A DNA stretch of 64,000 nucleotides from Inmirania thermothiophila (GTDB taxonomy: Bacteria > Pseudomonadota > Gammaproteobacteria > DSM-100275), in assembly GCF_003751635.1 (NCBI RefSeq), contig NZ_RJVI01000002.1, forward strand, positions 855,986 to 919,985, read 5' to 3'. Under the pieces are notes generated by a model. It made no database searches. It saw only the letters and a program-made list of their open reading frames with translations, and was not told the DNA's origin. Shown here one piece after another: positions 21,226 to 29,017 of this stretch; position 1 is the stretch's first letter, and each line of letters begins with the position of its first letter. Made by a program: the position numbers and the translations under genes.

Positions 21226-22323
21226 TCAGAACTCCCCCTCGGCGATGGCCGCGGCCTCGCGGGTGAGGTCGATCCCCGCCGGGCACCAGGTGATGCAGCG
21301 CCCGCAGCCGACGCAGCCCGAGCGCCCGTACTGCAGCTGCCAGTTGCCCAGCTTGTGCACGATCCACTGCCGGTAGCGCTCGCGGGGGCGCGGCCGGAGC
21401 TGGCAGCCGGCGATGTAGCCGTGCCCCTCGGCGAAGCAGCCGTCCCACTCCCGCACGCGCAGGCTGGTGCCGTCGAGCTGCGGCTCCTCCCGCTCGCCGT
21501 GGCAGAAGCAGGTGGGGCAGACCAGGGTGCAGTTGCCGCAGGCGAGGCACCGCAGCCCCGTGAACTCGTAGCGCGAGTGCTCGAGCCGCTCGGTGAGCAG
21601 CGCCGCCACCCCCTCCGGCAGGCCCCGCCGCTGCGCGCGCCGCGCCGCCTCGATCTGGCGCCGCCGCTCCGCCTCCTCGGCGGGGGTGGCCGGCCGCACC
21701 GGCAGCCGCGCCAGCAGCGCCTCGCCGCGGGCCGAGCCCGCCGCCACCAGGAATCCCGACTCCAGCTCGGTCAGGCGCAGGTCCGCCCCGGCCTCCACCG
21801 CCGGCCCGTCGCCGGTGGCGGCGCAGAAGCAGGTCTCGGCAGGACGCGCGCAGTCGACGCCGACGAGGAACAGGGCCTCGCGCCGGGCGCGGTAGTGGGG
21901 ATCGGGCCGCGGCCCGCCGAGGAAGTGCCTGTCCTGCAGCGCCAGCGCCGCCAGATCGCAGGCCCGCACCCCCAGCACCGCCACCGGCTCCGCCTCCGGC
22001 GGCGCCGGCTCGAAGCGCCAGCCCGCCCCCTCCGGACGGCTGCGCCAGAGCACCTCGCGCGGGGCGAAGGTGTAGCGGCGCAGCCCCTGGGCCGGGGCGG
22101 CGTGGTCGAAGAGGCGGGCGGATCCGGTCCGCTCGAGGCGGTAGCGCCCCGGCTCCTGATGGTCCACCACGCCCCGCGGCAGGTCCTCCACCGAGGCCAG
22201 CGGGCCGAGCACGACGGCCCCCTGCTCCACGCGGGGGCCGTGGACCGCGTAGCCCGCCTCGCGCAGGCGGGCGAAGAGCGCGGCGAGCCCCTCGCGCGAC
22301 AGGTGGTGCAGGGTGTCGCGCAT
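21226..22323 (-). CDS. hydB: group 3b hydrogenase iron-sulfur (beta) subunit
   Basis: A 365-residue subunit related to anaerobic sulfite reductase subunit A. The C-terminal half carries two 4Fe-4S motifs, CLACGNCTLVCPTCFC and CVGCGRCITWCPAG, and further cysteines in VGVRACDLAAL and VDCARPAETCFC. In the archaeal enzyme the beta-gamma pair forms the NADP-reactive and sulfur-reducing module. ATG 22323 is preceded by AAGGGGAGGG, a strong ribosome site. It is the first gene of hydB-hydG-hydD-hydA-protease, the same order as in Pyrococcus hydBGDA. Confidence 0.92.
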   Translation of the reverse strand: MRDTLHHLSREGLAALFARLREAGYAVHGPRVEQGAVVLGPLASVEDLPRGVVDHQEPGRYRLERTGSARLFDHAAPAQGLRRYTFAPREVLWRSRPEGAGWRFEPAPPEAEPVAVLGVRACDLAALALQDRHFLGGPRPDPHYRARREALFLVGVDCARPAETCFCAATGDGPAVEAGADLRLTELESGFLVAAGSARGEALLARLPVRPATPAEEAERRRQIEAARRAQRRGLPEGVAALLTERLEHSRYEFTGLRCLACGNCTLVCPTCFCHGEREEPQLDGTSLRVREWDGCFAEGHGYIAGCQLRPRPRERYRQWIVHKLGNWQLQYGRSGCVGCGRCITWCPAGIDLTREAAAIAEGEF

Positions 22324-22355
22324 GCGGGTTCCCTCCCCTTGTCGGAACGTGCGGA

Positions 22356-22384
22356 ACTCTACGAGGAAGGCGCGCGCCCGGCAA
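22356..22384 (-). promoter_or_regulatory. probable promoter of the hydrogenase operon
   Basis: On the minus strand TTGCCG (22384-22379), a 17-bp spacer and TAGAGT (22361-22356) lie 32 bp before the hydB ATG and just upstream of its ribosome site. Both hexamers keep the most conserved bases of sigma-70 boxes. Confidence 0.5.
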
Positions 22385-22468
22385 GCGTGCCGCCCCGGGC
22401 GGGCCGGCCTTCCGCCGCCGCCCCCGCCGCGCTATATTGCCCGGCCCATCCCAACCCGGGAGGCGACC

Positions 22469-23290
22469 ATGGCCGACCTGCCCGCCCTCGTGGACCCGGA
22501 CCTGCTGCTCGAGCGGCTCGGCGCGCCCGGCCTGCGCGTGGTCTTCGTGGGCAGCGCCGAGACCTACGGCAAGTACCACGTGCCGGGGGCGACCTACCTG
22601 CCCTACGCCATGCTGGTGCGGGGCGGCAAGACCGTCCCCGGCCTCGTGCCGCCGCCGGAGAAGCTCGCCCAGGCCCTGGCCTGGGCCGGGATCCGGCCCG
22701 AGGACCACGTGGTGGCCTACGACGAGGAGGGGGGCGCGGCGGCGTGCCGCCTGCTCTGGACCCTGGCCCTGGTGCGCCACCCCGGCGGCGCCTCCCTGCT
22801 CGACGGCGGCATCCACGCCTGGGGCGGCGAGGGCCGCCCGCTGGAGAACGGCCCGCCGCCGCCGCCGGCCCCCGACTATCCCGTGGAGGGGTTCGACCCC
22901 GGGGTCACCATCGAGGCCGACGAGCTCGCCCGCCGCCTCGGCGAGCCGGGTCTCGCGGTCGTGGATGCGCGCACGCCCGAGGAATACACCGGGGCCAAGG
23001 CCCGCGCCGCCCGCGGCGGCCACATCCCGGGCGCGGTCCACGTCAACTGGGTCGAGACCCTGGACCGCGGCCGCAACCTCCGCCTGCGCCCGCCGGAGGC
23101 GCTGCGCGCCCTCTACACCGCCGCCGGCCTCGACCCCGGGGCGCGGGAGGTGGTGACCTACTGCCACACCCACCACCGCTCCTCCCACACGTGGTTCGTG
23201 CTGCGGCTGCTCGGCCACGAGCGGGTGCGCGGCTATCCCGGATCCTGGTCGGAATGGGGCAACCGGCCCGAGCTGCCGGTGGAGCGCTGA
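22469..23290 (+). CDS. sulfurtransferase with two rhodanese domains
   Basis: A 273-residue tandem rhodanese protein (thiosulfate or 3-mercaptopyruvate sulfurtransferase type). The N-terminal domain (1-125; VVFVGSAETYGKYHVPGA) is inactive-type, and the C-terminal domain (145-273) has VVDARTPEEYTG, GHIPGAVHVNW and the active-site loop TYCHTHHRSS with Cys232. There is no signal peptide, so it is cytosolic. It is divergent from the hydrogenase operon across 145 bp; a link to sulfur handling by a sulfhydrogenase is inference. Confidence 0.9.
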   Translation: MADLPALVDPDLLLERLGAPGLRVVFVGSAETYGKYHVPGATYLPYAMLVRGGKTVPGLVPPPEKLAQALAWAGIRPEDHVVAYDEEGGAAACRLLWTLALVRHPGGASLLDGGIHAWGGEGRPLENGPPPPPAPDYPVEGFDPGVTIEADELARRLGEPGLAVVDARTPEEYTGAKARAARGGHIPGAVHVNWVETLDRGRNLRLRPPEALRALYTAAGLDPGAREVVTYCHTHHRSSHTWFVLRLLGHERVRGYPGSWSEWGNRPELPVER

Positions 23291-23295
23291 GCCCC

Positions 23296-24192
23296 GTGCC
23301 GCCCGCCGACGCGGGCCGCCGCGCGCTCGCCGGCGGCCTCCTCGTAACCGGTTCGGCGCTCACCTTCGCCCTCATGGGGGCGGCGATCCGCACCGTCTCG
23401 GCGGAGCTGCCCAATCCCATGGTGGTCTTCTTCCGCAACCTCCTGGGGCTCGCCGTCCTGCTGCCCTGGATCGTGCGGGCGCGCCGCGCGGGGCTTGCCA
23501 CCGCGCGGCCGGGGCTGCACCTGCTGCGCGCCGCCGCTGGGCTCGCCGCCATGTACGGCTTCTTCCACGCGCTGGCGCGCCTGCCCCTCGCCACCGCGGT
23601 GCTGCTCAGCTTCACCGCCCCGCTCTTCATCCCCTTCATCGCGCGGGCCTGGCTCGGCGAGCCGCTGCCGCCGGCGGTCCTCGCCGCCTCAGGGATCGGC
23701 TTCGTCGGGGTGTGGCTGGTGCTCGCCCCGAGCGGCGGCATCGAGCCGGCCGCGGTCGCGGCGCTCGCCGCCGGCGCAAGCGCCGCCCTCGCCATGGTCA
23801 CGGTGCGACGGCTGAGCTTCACCGAGCCGCCGCTGCGCATCGTCGCCTGGTACGGCCTCCTCTGCACCGCGGCCTCGGCACCGCCGGCGCTCGCCGCCTG
23901 GCGCGCACCCGACGCCGGCGCCTGGCTCCTGCTCATCGCCATCGGCGCGCTGGCGAGCACCGGGCAGCTCCTGCTCACGCGCGGCTACGCCCTCGCCCCC
24001 GCCGCCCGCATCGGCCCCTTCTCCTACACCTCGGTGCTCTTCGCCACCGCCCTCGGCTGGGCGCTGTGGGGGGAGCTGCCGCACCCGACGGCCTGGATCG
24101 GGGCGGCTCTGGTGGTGGCCGCCGGCGTTCTCGCCACCCGGGGCGCGGGTATAATGCGCCGCCGGCCCCACCAGGAACCGACGCCGACATGA
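23296..24192 (+). CDS. EamA/DMT-family transporter
   Basis: A 298-residue inner-membrane protein with about ten hydrophobic helices forming two EamA repeats (residues about 10-140 and 150-290). Typical segments are FALMGAAIRTVSAELPNPMVVFFRNLLGL and LPLATAVLLSFTAPLFIPFIARAWLGEPL, then PFSYTSVLFATALGWALWGELP in the second repeat. Exported substrate unknown. Start is GTG 23296, 5 bp after the sulfurtransferase stop; the stop overlaps the psd ATG, so three genes may form one transcript. Confidence 0.88.
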   Translation: MPPADAGRRALAGGLLVTGSALTFALMGAAIRTVSAELPNPMVVFFRNLLGLAVLLPWIVRARRAGLATARPGLHLLRAAAGLAAMYGFFHALARLPLATAVLLSFTAPLFIPFIARAWLGEPLPPAVLAASGIGFVGVWLVLAPSGGIEPAAVAALAAGASAALAMVTVRRLSFTEPPLRIVAWYGLLCTAASAPPALAAWRAPDAGAWLLLIAIGALASTGQLLLTRGYALAPAARIGPFSYTSVLFATALGWALWGELPHPTAWIGAALVVAAGVLATRGAGIMRRRPHQEPTPT

Positions 24193-25046
24193 CGGCCCCC
24201 GCCGCCCGCCTGGGCGCGATCCTTCAGCATCTCGCGCCGCAGCACGCGCTCACGCGCATCGCCGGCCGCCTCGCCCGCGCCGAGGCGGGCCCGCTGACCA
24301 CGGCCGCGATCCGGGCCTTCGTGCGCGCCTACGGCGTCGACCTCGCCGAGGCCGAGCGCACGCGCGCCGAGGACTACGCCACCTTCGACGCCTTCTTCAC
24401 GCGCCGCCTGCGGGCGGGGGCGCGGCCGCAGGACCCGGACCCCCGCGCCGTCACCTCCCCCGTGGACGGCACCGTGAGCCAGCTCGGCCCGGTGGTGGCG
24501 GGGCGCATCCTGCAGGCCAAGGGCCGCTGGTACACCGCGGCGGAGCTCCTCGCCGACCCCGCCCGCGCCCTGCCCTTCCGCGACGGGACCTTCTTCACCC
24601 TGTACCTCTCCCCGCGCGACTACCACCGCATCCACATGCCGCTGGATGCGGAGGTGCGCGAGAGCGTCTACGTGCCGGGGCGGCTCTTCTCGGTGGGCGA
24701 CGGCACCGCCGCCGCCGTGCCGCGGCTGTTCGCCCGCAACGAGCGGCTGGTGACGATGCTCGAGACCGCGCTGGGACCGGTGGCGCTGGTCATGGTGGGG
24801 GCGATGGTCGTCGGCGGCATGGAGACGCCGTGGACCGGCCCCGCCACGCCCCCGCACGGGGGCGGGCTGCGGCTGTGGCAGCCGCAGCCGCGGCCGCGCC
24901 TTGCCCGCGGCGACGAGGCCGGCTGCTTCCACGTGGGCTCCACCGTGATCCTGCTCTTCCCGCGGGGCGCGGTGGTGCCGGCGCTCGATCTCGCGCCGGG
25001 CAGCCCGGTGCGCGTCGGGCGGCGCATCGCCACCGCGCGGGTCTGA
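24189..25046 (+). CDS. psd: phosphatidylserine decarboxylase
   Basis: A 285-residue proenzyme that converts phosphatidylserine to phosphatidylethanolamine at the inner membrane. It has FFTRRLRAGARP, SPVDGTVSQLG, the YLSPRDYHRIHMP motif with the catalytic Asp/His pair, and the self-cleavage site VGST with Gly250/Ser251, where the serine becomes the pyruvoyl group of the alpha chain. VMVGAMVVGG precedes it as usual. ATG 24189 overlaps the stop of the transporter gene (ATGA). Confidence 0.95.
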   Translation: MTAPAARLGAILQHLAPQHALTRIAGRLARAEAGPLTTAAIRAFVRAYGVDLAEAERTRAEDYATFDAFFTRRLRAGARPQDPDPRAVTSPVDGTVSQLGPVVAGRILQAKGRWYTAAELLADPARALPFRDGTFFTLYLSPRDYHRIHMPLDAEVRESVYVPGRLFSVGDGTAAAVPRLFARNERLVTMLETALGPVALVMVGAMVVGGMETPWTGPATPPHGGGLRLWQPQPRPRLARGDEAGCFHVGSTVILLFPRGAVVPALDLAPGSPVRVGRRIATARV

Positions 25047-25075
25047 TTGTGCCCGGCCGCCCCCTCTGCTACGAT
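25047..25075 (+). promoter_or_regulatory. probable sigma-70 promoter
   Basis: TTGTGC (25047-25052), a 17-bp spacer and TACGAT (25070-25075) start right after the psd stop and lie about 80 bp before the flavin oxidoreductase gene. Confidence 0.5.
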
Positions 25076-25157
25076 CCATGCCCGACCCCGGTGAAGGGAT
25101 AATGCCCGCGCACCCTGCCGGCCTGAGACGCCCGTTCCCGTGCGGGCCCGCGGTGCC

Positions 25158-26357
25158 ATGATCGAGACCCCGCTGCCGCCGATGGAGATCCGTGGACGAA
25201 AGCTGCTGCCCATCATCCAGGGCGGCATGGGCGTGGGGGTCTCGGCCCACCGGCTCGCCGGCACCGTGGCCAAGGAGGGGGCGGTGGGGACCATCGCCAG
25301 CGTCGACCTGCGCCGCCTGCACCCCGACCTCATGGAGCGGACGCGGCGCAGCCGCGACCGCCGCGCCATGGAGGAGGCCAACCTCGAGGCCCTCGACCGC
25401 GAGATCCGCGCCGCCCGCGAGATCTGCGGCCCGGAGGGCTTCCTCGCGGTCAACGTCATGAAGGCGGTGGACCAGCATCCGGACCTGGTCCGCCAGGCCT
25501 GCGAGAGCGGCGCCGACGCCATCATCATGGGCGCCGGGCTGCCCTTCGACCTGCCGGACCTCGTGGGCGGGCACGACGAGGTCGCCCTGATCCCGATCCT
25601 GTCCGAGGAGCGCGGCGTGCGCGCGGTGCTCAAGCGCTGGCTGCGGCGGGGGCGGCTGCCCGACGCCATCGTCATCGAGAGCCCGCGCTACGCCGGCGGG
25701 CACCTGGGCAGCCCGCGGGTGGAGGAGGTGGACCACCCGCGCTTCGACTTCTCCCGCGTCATCGGCGAGATCCGCAAGGTCCTCGAGCAGCTCGGCATCG
25801 CCTTCGAGCGCATCCCCCTCATCGCCGCCGGCGGCATCAACTCCTTCGAGAAGCTGCGCGCCCTCATCGCCGCGGGCTGGGCGGGGGCGCAGATCGGCAC
25901 CCCCTTCGCGGTCACCGAGGAGGGCGACGCCCATCCCAACTTCAAGCGCGTGCTCGCCGAGGCCCGCCCCGAGGACATCGTCACCTTCCTCAGCACCGCC
26001 GGGCTGCCGGCGCGGGCGGTGCTCACGCCGTGGCTGCGGCGCTACCTCGAGCGCGAGGCGCGGCTGCGTGCCAAGGCCTCGCCCGAGCGCGGCACCTGCG
26101 CCGTGCGCATCGAGTGCCTGACCCACTGCGGGCTCAAGGACGGCAATCCGCAGGCGGGCCAGTTCTGCATCGACAACCAGCTCGCCGCCGCCGTCCACGG
26201 CGACGTCGAGCGCGGGCTCTTCTTCCGCGGCTCCGAGCCGCTGCCCTTCGGGCGCGAGATCCGGCCCGTGCGCGAGCTCCTCCAGTACCTCCTCACCGGG
26301 GTCGACCCGCGCCGGGCGAAAGCGGAACAGGCGGGGGCCGAGCCCACCCCCGCCTGA
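25158..26357 (+). CDS. nitronate monooxygenase-like FMN oxidoreductase
   Basis: A 399-residue TIM-barrel flavoprotein of the nitronate monooxygenase/2-nitropropane dioxygenase superfamily. Seen: LPIIQGGMGVGVSAHRLAGTVA at the start, LAVNVMKAVDQHPDLV, ADAIIMGAGLPFDLPDL, IPLIAAGGINSFEKLRALIAAGWAGAQIGTPFAVT (FMN phosphate site). A C-terminal extension with three cysteines (GTCAVRIECLTHCGLKDG) is unusual for simple nitronate monooxygenases and fits a larger subgroup of unknown substrate. ATG 25158 was preferred over an in-frame GTG at 25140. Confidence 0.8.
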   Translation: MIETPLPPMEIRGRKLLPIIQGGMGVGVSAHRLAGTVAKEGAVGTIASVDLRRLHPDLMERTRRSRDRRAMEEANLEALDREIRAAREICGPEGFLAVNVMKAVDQHPDLVRQACESGADAIIMGAGLPFDLPDLVGGHDEVALIPILSEERGVRAVLKRWLRRGRLPDAIVIESPRYAGGHLGSPRVEEVDHPRFDFSRVIGEIRKVLEQLGIAFERIPLIAAGGINSFEKLRALIAAGWAGAQIGTPFAVTEEGDAHPNFKRVLAEARPEDIVTFLSTAGLPARAVLTPWLRRYLEREARLRAKASPERGTCAVRIECLTHCGLKDGNPQAGQFCIDNQLAAAVHGDVERGLFFRGSEPLPFGREIRPVRELLQYLLTGVDPRRAKAEQAGAEPTPA

Positions 26358-26366
26358 GCCCGCCCC

Positions 26367-26990
26367 TCAGCGCAGGAACGGGTTGAAGCGGCGCTCGTCG
26401 CCGATGGTGGTGTCGGGGCCGTGACCCGGGTGCACGCGGGTGCTGTCGGGCAGGGTGAGCAGCCGCTCGTGGATGCTCGAAAGCAGCGCCTCGGTGCTGC
26501 CGCCGAGGAAGTCCGTGCGCCCCACCGAGCCGGCGAAGAGGACGTCGCCGCTGAAGAGATGGCCGTCGATGCGCAGGCCGATCCCGCCCGGCGTGTGGCC
26601 CGGCAGGTGCATGACCTCCAGCTCCATCCCGGCGAGGCTCACCCGCCCCGCCTCCAGCGGCTCCACCTCGCCCTCCCAGACGAACTCGCGCCCGATCATG
26701 GGCGAGCCGTTGTAGTTGACGTCGGTGAGATAGTGCCGGTCCTCGGGGTGGATCAGCACGCGGGCGTCCGGATGGGCCCCGATCACCTCGGGCAGCCCCA
26801 GGCAGTGATCGAAGTGGCCGTGGGTGAGGACCACCGCCACCGGCTCCAGGCCCTCGGCGGCGAGGTGGCGCAGCAGCGCCCCGCAGCCCTCGGAGGGGTC
26901 GATGACGATGCACGCCCCGGGCACCGCGTGCAGGACCCAGGTGTTGGTCTCCATCGGTCCGGTGACGAAGCGCTCGATGTGCAGCCTCAC
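26367..26990 (-). CDS. MBL-fold hydrolase (glyoxalase II-like)
   Basis: A 207-residue metallo-beta-lactamase-fold enzyme. The metal motif THGHFDH (about residue 58) and later ligands in MHLPGHTPGG, LFSGDVLFAGSVGRTD and VHPGHGPDTT are complete, so two metals can bind. The family includes hydroxyacylglutathione hydrolases and related thioesterases; the long glyoxalase II C-terminal helical domain is missing, which is the usual short bacterial form. The start is GTG 26990 after a G-rich ribosome site. TATGAT at 27032-27027 (minus) may be its -10 box. Confidence 0.85.
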   Translation of the reverse strand: MRLHIERFVTGPMETNTWVLHAVPGACIVIDPSEGCGALLRHLAAEGLEPVAVVLTHGHFDHCLGLPEVIGAHPDARVLIHPEDRHYLTDVNYNGSPMIGREFVWEGEVEPLEAGRVSLAGMELEVMHLPGHTPGGIGLRIDGHLFSGDVLFAGSVGRTDFLGGSTEALLSSIHERLLTLPDSTRVHPGHGPDTTIGDERRFNPFLR

Positions 26991-27070
26991 GTTCCCCCCC
27001 TGCGTGCACTGGCCTTGCCGGCACCGATCATAGCGCCTCGGCGGTGGCCGGCACCACCGCCCCGCATCCC

Positions 27071-28135
27071 TCAGCGGCGGCGCGGCATCAGCACCGTGTA
27101 GTCGAGGTCCAGCACCACCTCCGGCCGGTAGCGGCCCTCGCCGTCGCGGGGCTCGTCCACCGTCGCCGGGTCGCAGTCCTTGAGCCCGAGGGTGCGGACG
27201 CGCAGCGCGCCGAGGTCGTCGCGCCCGGGCAGGGCCCAGCGCGCCAGCACCTCGCTGCGGCAGTAGAGGGTGTCGCCGGCGAAGACCGGGTTGGCGTGGG
27301 TGCCGCCGTTGATGGCCGCGATCCACACCGCGTTGGCCAGCCCCTCGAAGCTCAGCGCCCGGCACACGGAGATGACGTGGCCGCCGTAGACCAGCCGCCG
27401 GCCGAAGCGCGACGAGGCCATGGCGTGGGCGTCGAAGTGGACGCGGGCGTTGTTCTGGTAGAGCCGGGTGGCGAGCGTGTGGTCGGTCTCGTCGATGGTC
27501 ATGCCCGCGGGGTGGACGATGCGCTCGCCCGGCTCGTAGTCCTCCCACAGCCACGGCGAGCCGGTGAGCGCGGTGTCGTAGCCGCGGCCGTGGAGCCCCT
27601 CGGGCACCGGGAGCGCCTGCGGCGGGACGTGGTCGGCCGTCTCCGGCACCACCGCCTCCGGCCCCCCGCCCCCGGGCTTGCGCCGGCGCACCATCACCCA
27701 GCGCACCCAGGCGAGGACCTCGCGGCCGTCCTGGGCGAAGGCGCGCGAGCGCACCCAGACGATGCCGGCGCGGCCGTCGCGGTTGGGCCTGAGGCCGATG
27801 ACCTCGGACTCGGCGCGCAGCGTCTCGCCCGGCCACACCGGCCCGAGGAAGCGCACCTCGGCGTAGCCCAGGTTGGCCACCGCGTTGAGGGAGACGTCGG
27901 GGACGGTCTTGCCGAAGGCGACGTGGAAGGCGAGGAGCTCGTCCAGGGGCCGGCGCGCAAGCCCCAGGGCGCGGGCGGCGGTGTCGGCGCTGGCGAGCGG
28001 GAAGCGGCTCCCGGTCAGGCCCAGGTAGAGGGCCGCCTCGCCCTCGCCGACGGTGCGCGGCGTGGGGTGGACGATACGCTCGCCGAGCCGGAAGTCCTCG
28101 AAGAAGCGCCCGCGCACGGCCTTGTCGGCGGCCAC
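27071..28135 (-). CDS. mch: mesaconyl-CoA hydratase (double hotdog, MaoC family)
   Basis: A 354-residue enzyme made of two MaoC-like hotdog domains (about 8-150 and 185-345). It resembles the mesaconyl-CoA hydratase of the ethylmalonyl-CoA pathway closely as I remember that family: RFFEDFRLGERIVHPTPRTV, GKTVPDVSLNAVANLGYAEVRFL, then LATRLYQNNARVHFD, FGRRLVYGGHVIS with the catalytic His, and LDLDYTVLMPR at the end. It interconverts mesaconyl-C1-CoA and beta-methylmalyl-CoA. It lies 3 bp after a CitE-like gene in an operon with an acyl-CoA ligase and another lyase. Confidence 0.85.
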   Translation of the reverse strand: MAADKAVRGRFFEDFRLGERIVHPTPRTVGEGEAALYLGLTGSRFPLASADTAARALGLARRPLDELLAFHVAFGKTVPDVSLNAVANLGYAEVRFLGPVWPGETLRAESEVIGLRPNRDGRAGIVWVRSRAFAQDGREVLAWVRWVMVRRRKPGGGGPEAVVPETADHVPPQALPVPEGLHGRGYDTALTGSPWLWEDYEPGERIVHPAGMTIDETDHTLATRLYQNNARVHFDAHAMASSRFGRRLVYGGHVISVCRALSFEGLANAVWIAAINGGTHANPVFAGDTLYCRSEVLARWALPGRDDLGALRVRTLGLKDCDPATVDEPRDGEGRYRPEVVLDLDYTVLMPRRR

Positions 28136-28138
28136 GGC

Positions 28139-29005
28139 TCAGCCCCCCGCGGCGGCGCGCGCGGCGCAGGCCTCGGCCAGGGCCAGGGTGCGCCGCGCCA
28201 CCTCGACGTGGGCCGGCTCGATGAGCCGTCCCCGGTGCAAGGTCGGCCCGCCCGCCTGCTCCCACGCCGCGAGCACCGCACGGGCCTCCTCCACGTCCTT
28301 CGGGCGCGGGGTGAAGGCGTCGTTGGTGTAGGGCAGCTGCGCCGGGTGGATCACGCTCTTGCCGTCGAAGCCGAGATCGCGGCCCTGGCGGCAGGAGAGC
28401 TCGCAGGTGACGGGGTTGTCCAGCTCCAGGTGGGCGCCGTCCACCACCGCCTTGCCGTGGGCGCGCGCGGCGAGGACCACCTGGGCGAGGCTCGCCAGCA
28501 CCCCGAGGCGGTCGGCGGTGGCGGGCACGTGCAGGGCCGCGCCGAGGTCGGTGGTGTTCATGACGAGGCAGGTCAGCCGCGCCGAGGCGGCGGCGATCTC
28601 GGCCGCGCGCAGGACCCCGAGCGGGGTCTCGATGGTGGCCATGACCGCGGCGGCGACGCCGGCCGCCTCCATCGCCTCGAGCCCGCGCATCACATCCTCG
28701 GCCGACTCCACGCGCGGCAGCAGCACCGCATCCAAGGCGAGCCCCGCCAGTGCCTCGAGATCGTCCCGCCCCCAGGGACCGTCCAGGTCGTTGACCCCCA
28801 CCACCCGCTCGCGGTGGCCGAAGCCGCCCTCGGCCAGCGCCGCAGCCACGCGGGCGCGAGCCTCGGCCTTGAGGGCCGGCGGCACCGAGCGGTGCAGGTC
28901 GAGGATGACGGCGTCGGCGGGCACCTCCCGCGCCTTGGCGAGGAAGCGCGGATTGTGCCCCGGGACGTAGAGCATGGAGCGTCGCGGACGCAGCGGCTCG
29001 GCCAT
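28139..29005 (-). CDS. HpcH/CitE-type CoA-ester lyase or thioesterase, divergent active site
   Basis: A 288-residue TIM-barrel protein of the HpcH/HpaI-CitE family, close in length and C-terminus (GRDLGFDGKSVIHPAQLPYTN) to malyl-CoA thioesterase (Mcl2). The Mg ligands are kept (Glu126 in ATIETPLGV, Asp153 in NTTDLGAAL). Two normally conserved features are changed: the usual D-L-E-D loop reads DLHRSV (His38, Arg39), and the R of the usual VRVN reads G (VVGVN, Gly70). It may have a changed activity or be non-catalytic. It sits between the ligase (12 bp) and mch (3 bp). Confidence 0.75.
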   Translation of the reverse strand: MAEPLRPRRSMLYVPGHNPRFLAKAREVPADAVILDLHRSVPPALKAEARARVAAALAEGGFGHRERVVGVNDLDGPWGRDDLEALAGLALDAVLLPRVESAEDVMRGLEAMEAAGVAAAVMATIETPLGVLRAAEIAAASARLTCLVMNTTDLGAALHVPATADRLGVLASLAQVVLAARAHGKAVVDGAHLELDNPVTCELSCRQGRDLGFDGKSVIHPAQLPYTNDAFTPRPKDVEEARAVLAAWEQAGGPTLHRGRLIEPAHVEVARRTLALAEACAARAAAGG

Positions 29006-29017
29006 GGTCTCCTCCTC

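Noticed and set aside
22379-22400. Sigma-54 (-24/-12) promoter for the hydrogenase operon
   Set aside because: GG and GC occur at the correct distance, but the surrounding bases do not match; a sigma-70-like pair with 17-bp spacing fits better.
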